64,000 nucleotides of DNA from Gnetum montanum (GCA_015680685.1 MNCI01003795.1:52879-116878); one strand, 5' to 3'. Positions 1-10,899 are shown, counted from the stretch's first letter. Numbers and translations: made by a program. Notes: generated by a model from the letters alone, not told the origin.

Positions 1-338
1 GTACACTTTGTAATCAATTCTCAATATAAAACAGTTTACATTTTGCTCAGATTTATTGCAGTTTTCTTCGTTTTTCAGTTTACGTTTACAGGCTCATTTA
101 CATTATCGTGCTTGTTTACGGTTTACATTTAGCGTGCATTGTTTACGTATAACCCAACGTGTTGTAGCGGCAAACGTTGGGGAATTCCTTGTTTGATCTA
201 CATGCGGACCATTCAAGGCACTCTGCCTTCGTCCGTTCCAGCTTGCCCTCAAGCGAAGGCAGGGTCGACTGTGCTTGTCCGTAGATCTTTCGGTGCTCGT
301 AACGTTCCAACCTTGCACCGACGATTTCGGTCAGTACA
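1..338 (+). mobile_element. TE1 5' LTR, 3' part (cut by window start)
   Basis: These bases match 6,130-6,467 without gaps, differing at 8 of 338 positions by my count (about 97.6% identity), so they are the end of the left LTR of one element. The LTR ends in TACA at 338 and is followed at once by a primer-binding-site-like sequence. The start of this LTR lies outside the window. The high identity makes TE1 one of the youngest insertions here. A short minus-strand ORF occurs in both LTR copies; I treat it as chance. Confidence 0.92.
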
Positions 339-360
339 GTTTTTGGCGCTAGAAGGAGGG
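339..360 (+). other. TE1 primer-binding site
   Basis: Directly after the LTR end comes GTTTTTGGCGCTAGAAGGAG. TGGCGC fits the CCA-ending 3' end of a tRNA, as in TAT-lineage elements. I did not identify the exact tRNA. The core GCTAGAAGGAGG recurs after the LTRs of TE-D (18,122) and TE-E (37,759), which supports the call. Confidence 0.75.
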
Positions 361-375
361 CCTAACTGAAACCCC

Positions 376-536
376 AGCGTCTACGCTGCAAAATTCAAAC
401 CCCAGCGTATACGCTGCCAAACTGAAACCCCAGCGTCAACGTATACGCTGCAAAACTGAAACCCCAGCGTATACGCTGCAAAACCTAAACCCCAGCGTCT
501 ACGCTAACTTTGTTTCAAATTCCTAGCATCTACGCT
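376..536. repeat. Six dyad motifs AGCGTATACGCT in TE1 leader
   Basis: Copies start at 376, 404, 432, 466, 494 and 525, spaced about 28-34 bp, each usually in the context CCCCAGCG-TNTACGCTGC. AGCGTATACGCT is a perfect 12-bp palindrome; other copies have C or an insertion at the centre. The same AGCGTA half-site is repeated just upstream of the TE1 TATA box (5,807-5,893) and in the 181-bp array. Role unknown; a protein-binding or RNA-hairpin motif in the untranslated leader is possible. Confidence 0.9.
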
Positions 537-570
537 AACTTTTTTTCTTCCATTTACATTGTATACGCTG

Positions 571-849
571 GACACTTAGAAAAATTTTCAGTGTTCACAC
601 GCCGGACACTTAGAAAATTTTCTGTGTTCATACGCCGGACACTTAGAAAAATTCAGTGTTCACACGCTGGACACTTAGAAAAAAATTTTCAGTGTTCACA
701 CGCTGGACACTTAGAAAAAAAATTTCAGTGTTCACACGCCAGACACTTAGAAAAATTTTCAGTGTTCACACGCCGGACACTTAGAAAAATTCAATGTTCA
801 CACGCCGGACACTTAGAAAAATTTCTGTGTTCACACGCCGGACACTTTG
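571..849 (+). repeat. About 34-bp tandem repeat, nine starts, TE1 leader
   Basis: GACACTTAG begins at 571, 605, 638, 670, 706, 742, 776 and 808, and a ninth partial unit (GACACTTTG) begins at 841. Units are 32-36 bp of the form GGACACTTAGAAAAATTTTC followed by AGTGTTCACACGCC. The array lies between the primer-binding site and the gag start. Short ORFs read through it with repeated residues but show no protein family, so I treat it as untranslated leader. ACACTTAGAAAAATTT also recurs nine times in the solo LTR at 57.2-57.7 kb. Confidence 0.9.
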
Positions 850-916
850 TACACTTAGCCCGAAACACACTTGGCACTTGCTAACCAACTTGTACGTTGC
901 CCTATCACACATCGCC

Positions 917-3900
917 ATGGAGTCCCCGACCTCTAACGCATGCGCCTTCATAGCCCCCACACAAGAACAGTATAACTACATCTGTGTGAAGATTCAAGCC
1001 AACCTTCCTCTTGATCACACAGAACAGGAGGCAAAACGAAACTTCGAGCGCATATACATGGGAGGTCATGAATTCGTCCCCTCTGTATATGATGTCATCC
1101 CCCTTTCTGAACCTCAGCATAAACTCATCTCCCAGCTCCTTCTGGCAAGGAGCCAAAACTCACGGTGACCCAATGAGGAGCCCCAAAACCAACATGAAGT
1201 AGATGACTTCGAAGCATACTCTGAACCTGAGGATTCACACCACACCCTCAGTCCCCATACTCACGTGAACCCATCGTTCCATCCTCGCATGGGACAGGCG
1301 GCCACTCACCAAGTGTCAACGAGCATACAAGCACCAGTATCCCAACAAAGATTACCCACCCCCATCTCCACCCAGTACATACCACACGTACAAATGCATG
1401 GGGCCACTTTCACTACATCGGCCCCGCACATCCAAGGTGTCACTTCACAGTTTGTGGCTAGGCAAGGGGCCATACCCCTTCTTCAACAACCCACTCACTT
1501 CAACTTGCCACACCCCACAACCGCAACTCTGAACATCGCTCCACAGCAACAAATGACGACCCAACAACCTCCCCAACCAACTAGTCTGCCTACAGCTCAA
1601 GAGTGGGCAGACGTAAAACAGATGATGCAAGCGTTAGCGGATGAGGTAAAGCAACTCAAAGCTGACAACACTGAACATGTTAACGTACTGGGTTTCTATC
1701 GCGACGATCCAATTAGCTCTTCAGTGCCACCGTTAGCTTTACCCAAGGGAATCGCATTGCCCCAGTTAACTAAGTACAATGGGGAGGGAGATCCAAACTC
1801 TCACTTAGTCACGTTTCAATCAGAAACTCTATTGCTTCAAGCTTGGCCCCACGCAATCTTGCGCGTGTTTGCTATGTCCTTAACGAGCGTAGCCTTAGAC
1901 TGGTACCGAGCCTTGCCTCGTAACTCCATATCCTCTCTGGAGGATCTGTTACATTAGTTCGTTACCCGGTTTAAGTACAACCTCAAGCCTGAAGCCTCAC
2001 TAGACAGTCCGCTACAGGTGAAACAAGCACCATTTGAGCCTGTGCAAAAGTTCATCCAACGATGGAGTGCAACCCTTAACGAACTTCATGAGCCCATCCC
2101 TGAAAAGTATTTGCTTACAATTCTGAAGGGAGCCGTGAATGACTTCATTAAGTCAAAACTATACTACCTTAGCACTCAAACGTTGAGCCAAGCGTTCACA
2201 CAGATCAAGAACATTGAGCAAGCTGCACAAACCAGCAATGACCCCGCCTATGTGGCTTACAAGAACCAACACGTTGCCAAACAACAGACAACAATGGAAA
2301 CTGTAGCCGCAAGCACAAAAACAACTAACACTAGTACCAACCCGCCTGCAACAACAGGGGCCACCCCAAGGCCCAACTTTCAGTGCAAAGATCGCTCTAA
2401 GTACACACCGCTACCTGCGAGACCTTCGGAACTACTAGAGCACCTCCTTAAAGTCGGGCAAATCCAATACAAACACGTAGCGGAGAATGCTCGCCGCCGA
2501 CACGATAGGTACTGTGAGCTACTAAGGAATCCCACCTTAGCAACACCAAATGAGCCCCCAGTTCCACGACACTTCAAGCTAGACCAATTCTGTCACTACC
2601 ATCAGATGTCTGGTCACAATACCGACACCTGTCGTGCGTTAAAGGATGATCTACAAACAATGATAGAACGGGGCCAACTAAACACCAACACCCTGAATCA
2701 ACCGAGCACAGACGATGCCCCCTATGTCATAAACTCCATTGGCATAGATAGTAAGCCTAAACCTGTGCGGCAGCCTTTTGTGATTCGTGTGCCTCCCAGC
2801 AAAGTAAAAATCCCCTCCACCTCCACGAGCAAGGGGCCTCCCATCGTCATCAAAGTGCCACCTAGAGCACCGACGACACCTTTCGTGGTCAAAGTACCAC
2901 CACCACATACGTCCGCTAAGACGTTAAACTGGCAAGATCCAACGCAATCCCGAGCACTGAAAACACCCTTTGTGGTCAAAGTACCACCACAGACGTCCGC
3001 TAAGACGTTAAACTGGCAAGATTCAACGCAATCCCGAGCACCGAAAACACCCTTTGTGGTCAAAGTACCACCACAGACGTCCGCTAAGACGTTAAACTGG
3101 CATGTTGCACCAACGACAACAGCAAAGAAACCCTTCGTTATCAAGGTGCCACAACAAGCTAGTCAAACAACAACGACACCTCCCAAACTACCATTTGTCA
3201 TAAAGGTGCCACCACGCGATGGCCCCTCACCTACCCAGTGCCCAACCGTAGGAAACATCTCAACCTCCCCTCCCTTAAGAGTCAACCCTGCCAACAACAC
3301 GGATAAGCCTGCCAAATGGCAGCAGAAGAGGACAAACGAACAACGAACAATACCCACAGCTGAAACAAAGGATACACCTAATATACAACAACTAAACACT
3401 GGGGGCCCTGCCCCTAATCCCAAACAAACCAGGCCCAAGCCCTCAACCCATATAGAGGCAACCAACACAACGGCAGACAACACAGACTTTGTAGCTACAC
3501 TGGCCCAGGTGAAACAAACGCTCAAACAAAAGAACACAACCATGAGTTTGTACGACCTGGTCATGACGTCATCGGCTCATCGTGAAGCCTTAGCACAAAC
3601 ACTAGCGTCCATTCCTGTTACAGAGAACATCCCTGCTAACATGGAATCCATCCGTGCAACGATTTCACAACACACACCACAAGAATTGGGTTCCAACACC
3701 TTAGCCTTCCGTGACGATGCAGTTAAAGTCAACCCCAAACGAGGGGAAGTCACAACAGCTCCATTATCGATTAGTGTACGTGTTGGGCAATGTACCATTC
3801 GTAGAGTGCACGTTGATGACGGTGCGGCAACAAACGTAGTTCTATACTCCGTCATCGACAAACTAGGCATGGCAGATGAGATCATGCCAACAAAAACCAT

Positions 3901-4408
3901 GTGTTTAAAATCTTTCAATGGATCATGTGTCACTGTTTCGGGCACAATCAAATTAGCCATTGTGGCAGGTGAACAATTCCCCACTAGCGCAAAATTCACT
4001 GTCATAGAAGAGATGCCTAGTTTCAACATGATTCTTGGCAGGCCTTGGCTAGCACAACAATGAGCTATTTCCTCACCGATACATCAGGAAATCCACCTTC
4101 CATATGAAGGTGGACAAGTCATTATACATGGCGACAACACTCCTTTTCAAGTTGTCCACAACATAGACATGTCACAGGTCTTGAAAGAGGAGCATCTTGA
4201 AGCAACACCCACAACAATAAACACAACACCTAGAGCTAAAATGCCCGAACAAGGGGTAAAAACTAAAAGCCTCCTAGAGCAAACTAGCACGCCTCCTAGA
4301 CCATGCCTGACTAAGAAACAACCACAGAATCAAGACTCCCTTATGGCCAAAGACACGTCTAATCCCCGTCCACTCTTCACCTTTTTTCGTTGTGCATATG
4401 TCACCTGA
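917..4408 (+). pseudogene. gag-AP: TE1 gag-protease polyprotein, three in-frame stops
   Basis: One continuous frame runs from the ATG at 917 to 4,408 (1,163 codons), broken only by stops at 1,166-1,168, 1,955-1,957 and 4,061-4,063. Gag residues around FEPVQKFIQRW (about 2,033) match the TE-D gag. A finger CHYHQMSGHNTDTC (about 2,591-2,632) has the CxYHx4GHx4C spacing of TAT gags. A proline-rich spacer with seven VKVPP-type repeats follows. The protease has VDDGAATNVV (about 3,812-3,841) as a variant of the usual D-[ST]-G-[AS] site and the conserved ILGRPWL at its end. No RT, RNase H or integrase follows, so the element depends on helpers. Two stops look like CGA to TGA and one like CAG to TAG, all C-to-T changes. 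Confidence 0.9.
2768..3220 (+). repeat. VKVPP peptide repeats within TE1 gag
   Basis: Seven copies of a K-x-PFV[IV]KVPP-like motif separate the gag finger from the protease. The three central copies sit in a longer unit of about 28 residues (84 bp) that includes TSAKTLNW, and are nearly identical in DNA, so they arose by recent tandem duplication. TE-D gag keeps degraded versions (PLVVKVPSPT, FEIRVPPPTT around 21.19-21.25 kb), so the motif is older than the duplication. Probably a flexible linear motif; function unknown. Confidence 0.85.
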
Positions 4409-4500
4409 GTTTGCATTGCACTAGCTTGCATGCTTTCATGTGGATCGAAAAGGCTTTAAACTAAACCATGGCCTGAAAAGGCCTTAAACTAAACCGTGTA

Positions 4501-5767
4501 CGCCCGGCGTAAGGCCGGCGTAGACAGACTTTTGGGCACCAAAAATGCATCAAAATGTGCCAGAACTAAGCGTCCAGATCCCCCAGGACCTTCCCCAAGG
4601 TTCCCAGCAGGTCTCAGGCACTTGAAAATCAAATTTTGGGCTCCGAATGAAGGTCTTCCATTCCTGCACGCCCAGCGTGTACGCCCGGCGTAAGGCTAGC
4701 GTAGACAGACTTTTGGGCCCCAAAAATGCATCAAAACATGCCAGAACTGAGTGTTCAGACCCCCTAGGACCTACCCCAAGGTTCTCAGTAGGTCTCAGGC
4801 ACTTGAAAATTGAATTTTGGGCTCCGAATGATGGTCTTCCATTCCTACACGCCCGGCGTGTACGCCCGGCGTAAGGCTAGCGTAGACAGACTTTTGGGCC
4901 CCAAAAATGCATCAAAATGTGCCAGAACTAAGCGTCCAGATCCCCCAGGACCTTCCCCAAGGGTCCCAGCAGGTCTCAGGCACTTGAAAATTGAATTTCG
5001 GGCTCCGAATGATGGTCTTCCATTCCTACACGCCCGGCGTGTACGCCCGGCGTAAGGCCAGCGGAGACAGACTTTTGGGCCCCAAAAATGCATCAAAACA
5101 TGCCAGAACTGAGTGTTCAGACCCCCTAGGACCTTCCCCAAGGTTCTCAGCAGGTCTCAGGCACTTGAAAATCGAATTTTGGGCTCCGAATGATGGTCTT
5201 CCATTCCTGCACGCCCGGCGTGTACGCCCGGCGTAAGGCCAGCGTAGACAGACTTTCGGGCCCCAAAAATGCATCAAAACGTGCCAGAACGGAGCGTCCA
5301 GACCCCCCAGAACCTTCCCCAAGGTTTCCAGTAGGTCTCAGGGACTTGAAAATCGAATTTTAGGCTCCGAATGATGGTCTTCCATTCCTGCACGCCCGGC
5401 GTGTACGCCCGGCGTAAGGCCAGCGTAGACAGACTTTTGGGCCCCAAAAATGCATCAAAACGTGCCAAAACTGAGCATCCAGACCCCCCAAGACCTTCCC
5501 CAAGGTTCCCAGCAGGTCTCAGGCACTTGAAAATTGAATTTCGGGCTCCGAATGATGGTCTTCCATTCCTGCACGCCCAGCGTGTACGCCCGGCGTAAGG
5601 CCAGCGTAGACAGACTTTCGGGCCCCAAAAATGCATCAAAACGTGCCAAAACTGAGCATCCAGACCCCCCAAGACCTTCCCCAAGGTTTCCAGCAGCTCT
5701 TGGGCACCCAAAAATTAATTTTTGACCTTAAAATGAAGCATTTTCATGTGTATACGCTGTGCACATT
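4501..5767 (+). repeat. 181-bp tandem array, seven units, TE1 3' region
   Basis: The string CGCCCGGCGTAAGG starts at 4,501, 4,682, 4,863, 5,044, 5,225, 5,406 and 5,587, an exact 181-bp period with almost no length drift. Each unit holds a GC-rich half-site pair (GCCCGGCGTGTACGCCCGGC) and a constant arm with CCCCAAAAATGCATCAAAA. The last unit decays after about 5,700. Small degenerate AAGGCCTTAAACTAAACC repeats precede it (4,447-4,497). The short ORFs of about 75-98 codons on both strands repeat with the array and are by-products. It may be 3' untranslated region or U3; the LTR start could not be fixed. Tandem 3' repeats of TAT/Ogre elements are known sources of satellites. Confidence 0.93.
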
Positions 5768-5805
5768 TTTGGCTTACGCTGGCATCATCTATGCTCAGCA
5801 TCCAT

Positions 5806-5943
5806 CAGCGTAGATGCCCAGCGTCCACCCAAGTTCACACACCCAGCGTATACACCCAGCGTACACGCCCAGCGTACATGCCCAGCGTATACGCCCACGT
5901 GTCTCCCGGTCCGATTTTCCCGGTAACCCTTTCCCTATAAATA
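5806..5943 (+). promoter_or_regulatory. TE1 LTR promoter: phased AGCGTA sites and TATA box
   Basis: AGCG half-sites start at 5,807, 5,820, 5,845, 5,858, 5,871 and 5,884, mostly exactly 13 bp apart in the form CCCAGCGTACACG. A consensus TATA box, CTATAAATAG, follows at 5,935-5,944. Transcription should start some 30 bp later, placing this in U3 of the right LTR. The equivalent left-LTR sequence is outside the window. Confidence 0.78.
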
Positions 5944-6129
5944 GCCCAGTTTCCTGCATTTTCAGGGGGAGAAAAATTTCTAACCATAGCCTAAAACCCT
6001 CTACGCTGGAAGTTTTGTACGCCGAGCACAGTCTCTACGCTCCACCTACAGTGTCCCAGCCGAGTCATTCCCACATACGCCGGGGCCTTTCGTCCGCCTT
6101 GTGTCAAAGCCACAACTGCGTTTGGACCG

Positions 6130-6467
6130 GTGCACTTTGTAATCAATTCTCAATATAAAACAGTTTACATTTTGCTCAGATTTATTGCAGTTTTCTTCGT
6201 TTTTCAGTTTACTTTTACAGGCTCATTTACATTATCGTGCTTGTTTACGGTTTACATTTAGCGTGCATTGTTTACGTATAACCCAACGTGTTGTAGCGGC
6301 AAACGTTGGGGAAGTCCTTGTTTGATCTACGTGCGGACCATTCAAGGCACTCTGCCTTCGTCCATTCCAGCTTGCCCTCAAGCGGAGGCAGGGTCGACTG
6401 TGCTTGTCCGTAGATCTTTCGGTGCTCGTAACGTTCCAGCCTTGCACCGACGATTTCGGTCGGTACA
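6130..6467 (+). mobile_element. TE1 3' LTR, end portion
   Basis: This repeats positions 1-338 with eight substitutions and ends at TACA (6,467). The LTR extends upstream past the TATA box at 5,935, but its 5' boundary cannot be set because the left copy is cut. GATAT (6,468-6,472) would be the right target duplication; the left partner is outside the window. TE1 interrupts the 3' region of Athila-like unit N. Confidence 0.92.
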
Positions 6468-7100
6468 GATATGTATGTTTTTATTTCTATTATTTTTATT
6501 CTAAAACCATACATTACAAGGACATACTTCCTTTTATGATCTAAAGCAAGAGTGATGATATGCTTCATGTGGAGCCATAGAACTCAAGAGGAAAGTCAAG
6601 AAGAGAACCCAACAAATTTCTTTAAGCCCACATCTTTTTCCATTCCCACTTGGTCCTTTCCAAATGTGTTAGATAACAAGATCATATGTTACTTTTAATT
6701 TTTCTGTGAAAGAACAATTGTGCTGCCATGATATAGATCTCCTTGTAGGACAGATGAAATGGATGGATGTCATGAGCTCACTACCTAGTACCACTAGAAA
6801 TCTAATAACTTATTAGTAGAGAGTATAATCTAAGAAAAAATTTAGGCTCAATAAGAAGCCCTACTCTTGATAGCTACATTCAACAATTACTAAATTTTGT
6901 AGTAGCAATGGAATAAAATTGGTGATTACAATTAACATCAAATGAAAGTAATAGTAAAAGCTAAAGTAAAAAGAAAAAAAGTAAAAAGTACAAAATTAAA
7001 ATATATATAATAAACATAAAAATGTAAAAAAAGTGGAAAACATATAAAGAATGATGTAAAATAATAAAGAAGAAAACTCCTCTTTCTCTTCAAGATGTTA
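6468..7100 (-). other. Unit N: spacer downstream of integrase
   Basis: Non-coding AT-rich sequence on the 3' side of the unit N integrase. Segments around 6,750-6,880 match 43,620-43,790 (unit N+1) and 52,390-52,450 (TE-B); the shared core is ATGGATG..ATGAGCTCA.TGCCTAGTA. The region should have continued to ORF2 and a 3' LTR, but TE1 interrupts it at 6,467. Confidence 0.7.
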
Positions 7101-8420
7101 TGGAAAATAGGTATCTTCCCCATGACTAATTTGCAAGCACAAGATTCAAAAAATGGAGTGAGCTTGTTCTTGAGTTGAGGTGCTATTATTATGATTGATT
7201 ACTTGGAAGTCTATGAAGAGTTTTAGTTATTAGATGTTAACCATCATGTGCTTTTGAGGGCTTATTAGGTGGCAAATTATCATAGCCCCAAATGAAAAAG
7301 TTGAGTGTATAATGTATGGCCCTTCCCATAATATCTAGAACTTAGTTCATTGTGACACATGCATGGGATTCCAATAGAGAACCTTTTCTTTTGGTCTAAA
7401 TTCAAATTTCTATATCTAAGCATCATGTTGCTATTTGTTGTATGTCTTCTATACTTCATTCATCATAAGGGCCACTCATTGATTTTCATCTAGCACGTTG
7501 AGTATCATTAGCCTTTTCTATTATGCTAGGTCAATGTTTAAGTCAAGCTCACATGTAGTTATGAGTGTATGAAGTTCAATTTAAATTGGAAGTTTGGGTA
7601 ACTTTCTATACACTAACTCATATGAAGAGTAGCCTATAGGAAATTTCCATGTCAAACGATATGCTCAAAGAGCATTATTGAGTTTGGTACTATAATCTTT
7701 CCTATATCTACAAATAGTTCATGTCAAGATTTAGGTAATCTCCTTATTAGTTACTTCAGCTTGACCATTGGCTTGAGGATGGTAAGGTATTGTAACTTTA
7801 TGTTGCAGCCCCAAGCGTTGCATTAACTTAGGAAACGTAGCACTTGTGAAATGGGTTCCATTATCAAAAATTAGTACTCTAACCATATTAAACATGTGTA
7901 TCACCTATTGCTAAAAAAATCGAACTATAAAAGAAGAAGTATAATCAAGAACCACTACAGCTTCAACCCATTTAGTACAGTAATCAACAACAACAATAAT
8001 ATAAAACTTCTTATTAGACATTGAAGGGATAAGTCTCATGAAGTCAATTCCCCAAAGATCAAAAAGCTTCATTAGTTAAATCCATTATTGGAACTCCTCC
8101 ATCATGGTTGTTATTTCTTCATCTCATTGAAAACATTTGCATGTGTTATTTCTTCATCTTGTTGAAAACATTCACATGAATGGAAGAAATGGTGGGCATC
8201 CTTAAAAATTGTTGGCTAAAAATATCATGCCATCAAGATCTTTGTGGTTGTTCTCCTTCCTGCATAGTGGCCCCCACAAGGGACCTCATGCACATCCTAG
8301 AGACTCTTAGTTAATCAATATCAAATATGCACCATTGTACCAGGTCATTAGCACATATCCTATAGAGGTTCTCCTCTATTTCTATGTAGTGCTTCACCTA
8401 GTGGAGGAATTGTTGCATCC
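7101..8420 (-). pseudogene. int: Unit N integrase (Athila-like)
   Basis: Minus-strand reading gives the integrase core in order: DLWGIDF (about 8,065) with the first catalytic Asp, CTKWVEA (about 7,970), FDNGTHFTS (about 7,885) with the second Asp, and NGQAEVTNKEI (about 7,750) with the catalytic Glu. The D-D-E residues are therefore still visible. Downstream, LWEGPYIIHSTF (about 7,330) is a GPY/F-type C-terminal module. The zinc-binding N-terminus near 8.1-8.4 kb is poorly readable. Frameshifts and stops break the frame. In the life cycle it would insert element cDNA. The copy in unit N+1 lost this catalytic core by deletion. Confidence 0.85.
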
Positions 8421-8479
8421 TTCTATGATCCCATTCTATAGGAGTCTCCTATGTGAGTAGATATTAGAGAAATTCATCA

Positions 8480-9960
8480 TACAAACTTATGATGTTTGGT
8501 TCTTGAACCTCAGTTTCCTTATTAAAGAGAAGTTCATTTGGAAATTGATCAAAAAAGGACTCATCATCATTTTTTTATCCCATTGTAATTGAAATAGATT
8601 ATCAGCAACTACATTCTCAGTTCCTTTCCTATCCACCATTGTTAAATCAACTCTTGCAAGATCACCAGCCACCATATAACAAGAGAACTCACTATTGGAT
8701 TGTTCATTAGGAAGTAAATTACACTATGATTAGTCTGTATAAAAATTAGATGTCCAAGCACATAGTACATAAATTTTTTTCTAGCATACACCACCATCAT
8801 AAGTTCCTTCTCCATAGTAGTGTAGTTAAGTTGTGCACCAACAATGCTCTTGCTTGCATAATGGATATAATATGGATATTTTTGGTCATCCATTTATGTA
8901 AGCACTACTTCCAATGCATAGTTGGATGCATTTTCCATGATGTGAAAGGATTTGGATTAATCAAGGATATGTAAATTTAGTATTTCTATGAGCTTTACTT
9001 CAAATGTTGAAATTCTTATTCATATTTCTTGGTCCATTCAAATGTTGCATCCTTATTGGTAAGCTCAATAAGTGACTTGGCAATTTTGAAAAAGCTTTTA
9101 ATGAAATACCTATAATAACCAACATGACCAATGAATGACCTCACATCTTTAACTATTTGAGGTTACCTAGTAATTCCTTGGATGACCCTTATCTTTTCAG
9201 GATCCACATTGATTCATTTTCCTAAAATTTTATGCCACAAGACAATGCCCTCTCAAACCATTAAATGGCACTTTTTCCATTGAGCTACAAGTTTTTTTTC
9301 CATACATCATTTTAGTACCTAATCAAGATAATCCAATGCTTGTTCAAAATCCACACCATAGGTGGAGAAGTCATCCATGAATACTTTTACATCATTACCA
9401 ATTTGCTATTGAAAGATACTGAGGACTAGGCATTAAAAGGTTACAAGAGCATTACATAGGCCAAAAGGCATCTTTTGTATGCAAAAGCTCCTTAGGAACT
9501 TGTGAAATTTTTTTTGGCTTGGTCTTTTAGAGTGATTTGTATTTAATTATAACACTTGGTCCACAAATGATAATTAAAAATAATATTTGAATGTGGCCAT
9601 GTTTAAAAAAATGAATTATATATAGACTCTACATTGTCCTTTTTACCTTAGTACAATAATGAGTTGGCTTATTCACTTACTATCTACCACTAAATAGATG
9701 AATCTAGCCTTAAGAAGTTTCTCACCTTCATCCTTAACAACATGTTTTAACTATGCATTTAGCCTTCTATATGGCTACCTCTTAGGTTTGATAGTGGATT
9801 TTGTGTAGATTCAATGTTAGCATATGCATTGATCTATTCCTATTATCTCATCATGTGACCAAGAAAAGGTTGTTGGCCATCTATACACTACCTTTAACTT
9901 CCCCTTTTATTCACTGGTGAGCTAGGCATTGATGATTATTGCTTTCCATTATCTAGAAAT
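8480..9960 (-). pseudogene. pol: Unit N reverse transcriptase and RNase H
   Basis: The RT active-site block VFMDDFSTYG lies near 9,370-9,400 on the minus strand; MDDFS-YG is typical of Athila RTs. RNase H is readable at 8,642-8,893 (YYIHYASKSIVGAQLNYTT, then EKEL) and ends with VDRKGTENVVADN (about 8,600). Upstream RT motifs toward 9,960 are shifted and stop-ridden. It would copy the element RNA into DNA. It lies between protease and integrase, the normal Ty3/gypsy order. Confidence 0.85.
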
Positions 9961-10239
9961 ACATATTCCAAAAATGCCAGCAAGGATTTTAGTTATAAGG
10001 ATCCTTGTTTAGAAGTATCAGGGATTTCCAACTCTTCCTAATACATCTCTGCTTCTTTTCTAAGTTCTAATTCAAAGAGTTTGCTCCAAATCTACTCCAT
10101 CTCATTCATCTTGTAAGAATCTCATGTGGTTCCATGAATATTTTGAAACTAAAACTATTATCTATAGTTAGCCATTAGGTAGCTACTGCATATAGCAAAC
10201 TTTGGATGCTAGTGGATTTGACATATTTCTTACATGTTG

Positions 10240-10700
10240 TAATAAACATGTTCTTTGTTGCCTGTATTTTTTAAACACAGTGGAAGCCTGTGTCATTGGA
10301 CATTATGCATGAAACCCTCTTCTTCTCAATCTTATCAAATTTATTCTCCTTAGAGATTTCCAAAGAGATATCTCTAATCCATAATGTAGCATTAAATGTA
10401 CTTAGCCAATCCCTTATCATAATGATTGAAAATTCTCCTTTATAGTTGTCCAAATGAATCACTAGGAAGTCTACTAGATATGACCACTTGCTAACAGTGA
10501 TCATAATATTCTCTATCAATTCCAATGGAATAGTAATGGATTGGTCTACAAGCTCTAACCTAATATTGAATTTCTTAAATGAAAATAGGTTTCATGTTTT
10601 ATCCATTTCTTGGAAAATTAAGTTCGTAGCAAAACTTGACCCTAATAGAGCTTTGCATGGAGCATTCCTTGTAATATGTAAATAAATTAGATGGCTTCTA
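10240..10700 (-). pseudogene. Unit N protease (retropepsin-like) remnant
   Basis: An 84-codon minus-strand ORF (10,525-10,271) carries DFLVIHLDNYKGEF and IIMIRDWLSTFNA, the decayed form of the ILGRPWLxTxxA block that ends plant retroelement proteases. Upstream, KALLGSSFATNLI (about 10,660) occupies the position of the D-[ST]-G-[AS] active site, whose catalytic Asp is lost. The unit N+1 copy near 58.5 kb keeps IIMGRAWLSTIDA. Confidence 0.75.
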
Positions 10701-10899
10701 ATATCAATTCTCTTCTTGGTAAGATGTCCTACCTTTATCCAATCTATGACTACATAAGTTAAAGTGATGGTCTAAGAATTCTAAGATCTTTAGTTTGAAG
10801 GCATCTCAGTAAATATTCTTGGCACAACTTGAGAAGAATTCATAGTCACATATGCCTATGGTGGTTTGGATAAACTATTATACCTTTCATTATTTATAT

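Noticed and set aside
103-318. 71-codon minus ORF, repeated at 6,232-6,447
   Set aside because: It lies within both LTR copies, so the duplication is the LTR, not conservation of a gene.
339-360. tRNA gene at the primer-binding site
   Set aside because: Only a tRNA 3'-end complement is present; no cloverleaf sequence follows.
376-849. Regularly spaced short repeats resembling a CRISPR array
   Set aside because: Units are 28-36 bp including the spacer, spacers are not unique, there are no cas genes, and the context is a plant retrotransposon leader.
2722-3564. Long minus-strand ORFs opposite TE1 gag
   Set aside because: They mirror the proline/valine repeats of gag on the other strand and match no family.
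4496-5711. Overlapping ORFs of 65-145 codons on both strands
   Set aside because: They repeat with the 181-bp unit and encode no known protein; by-products of an indel-poor GC-rich array.
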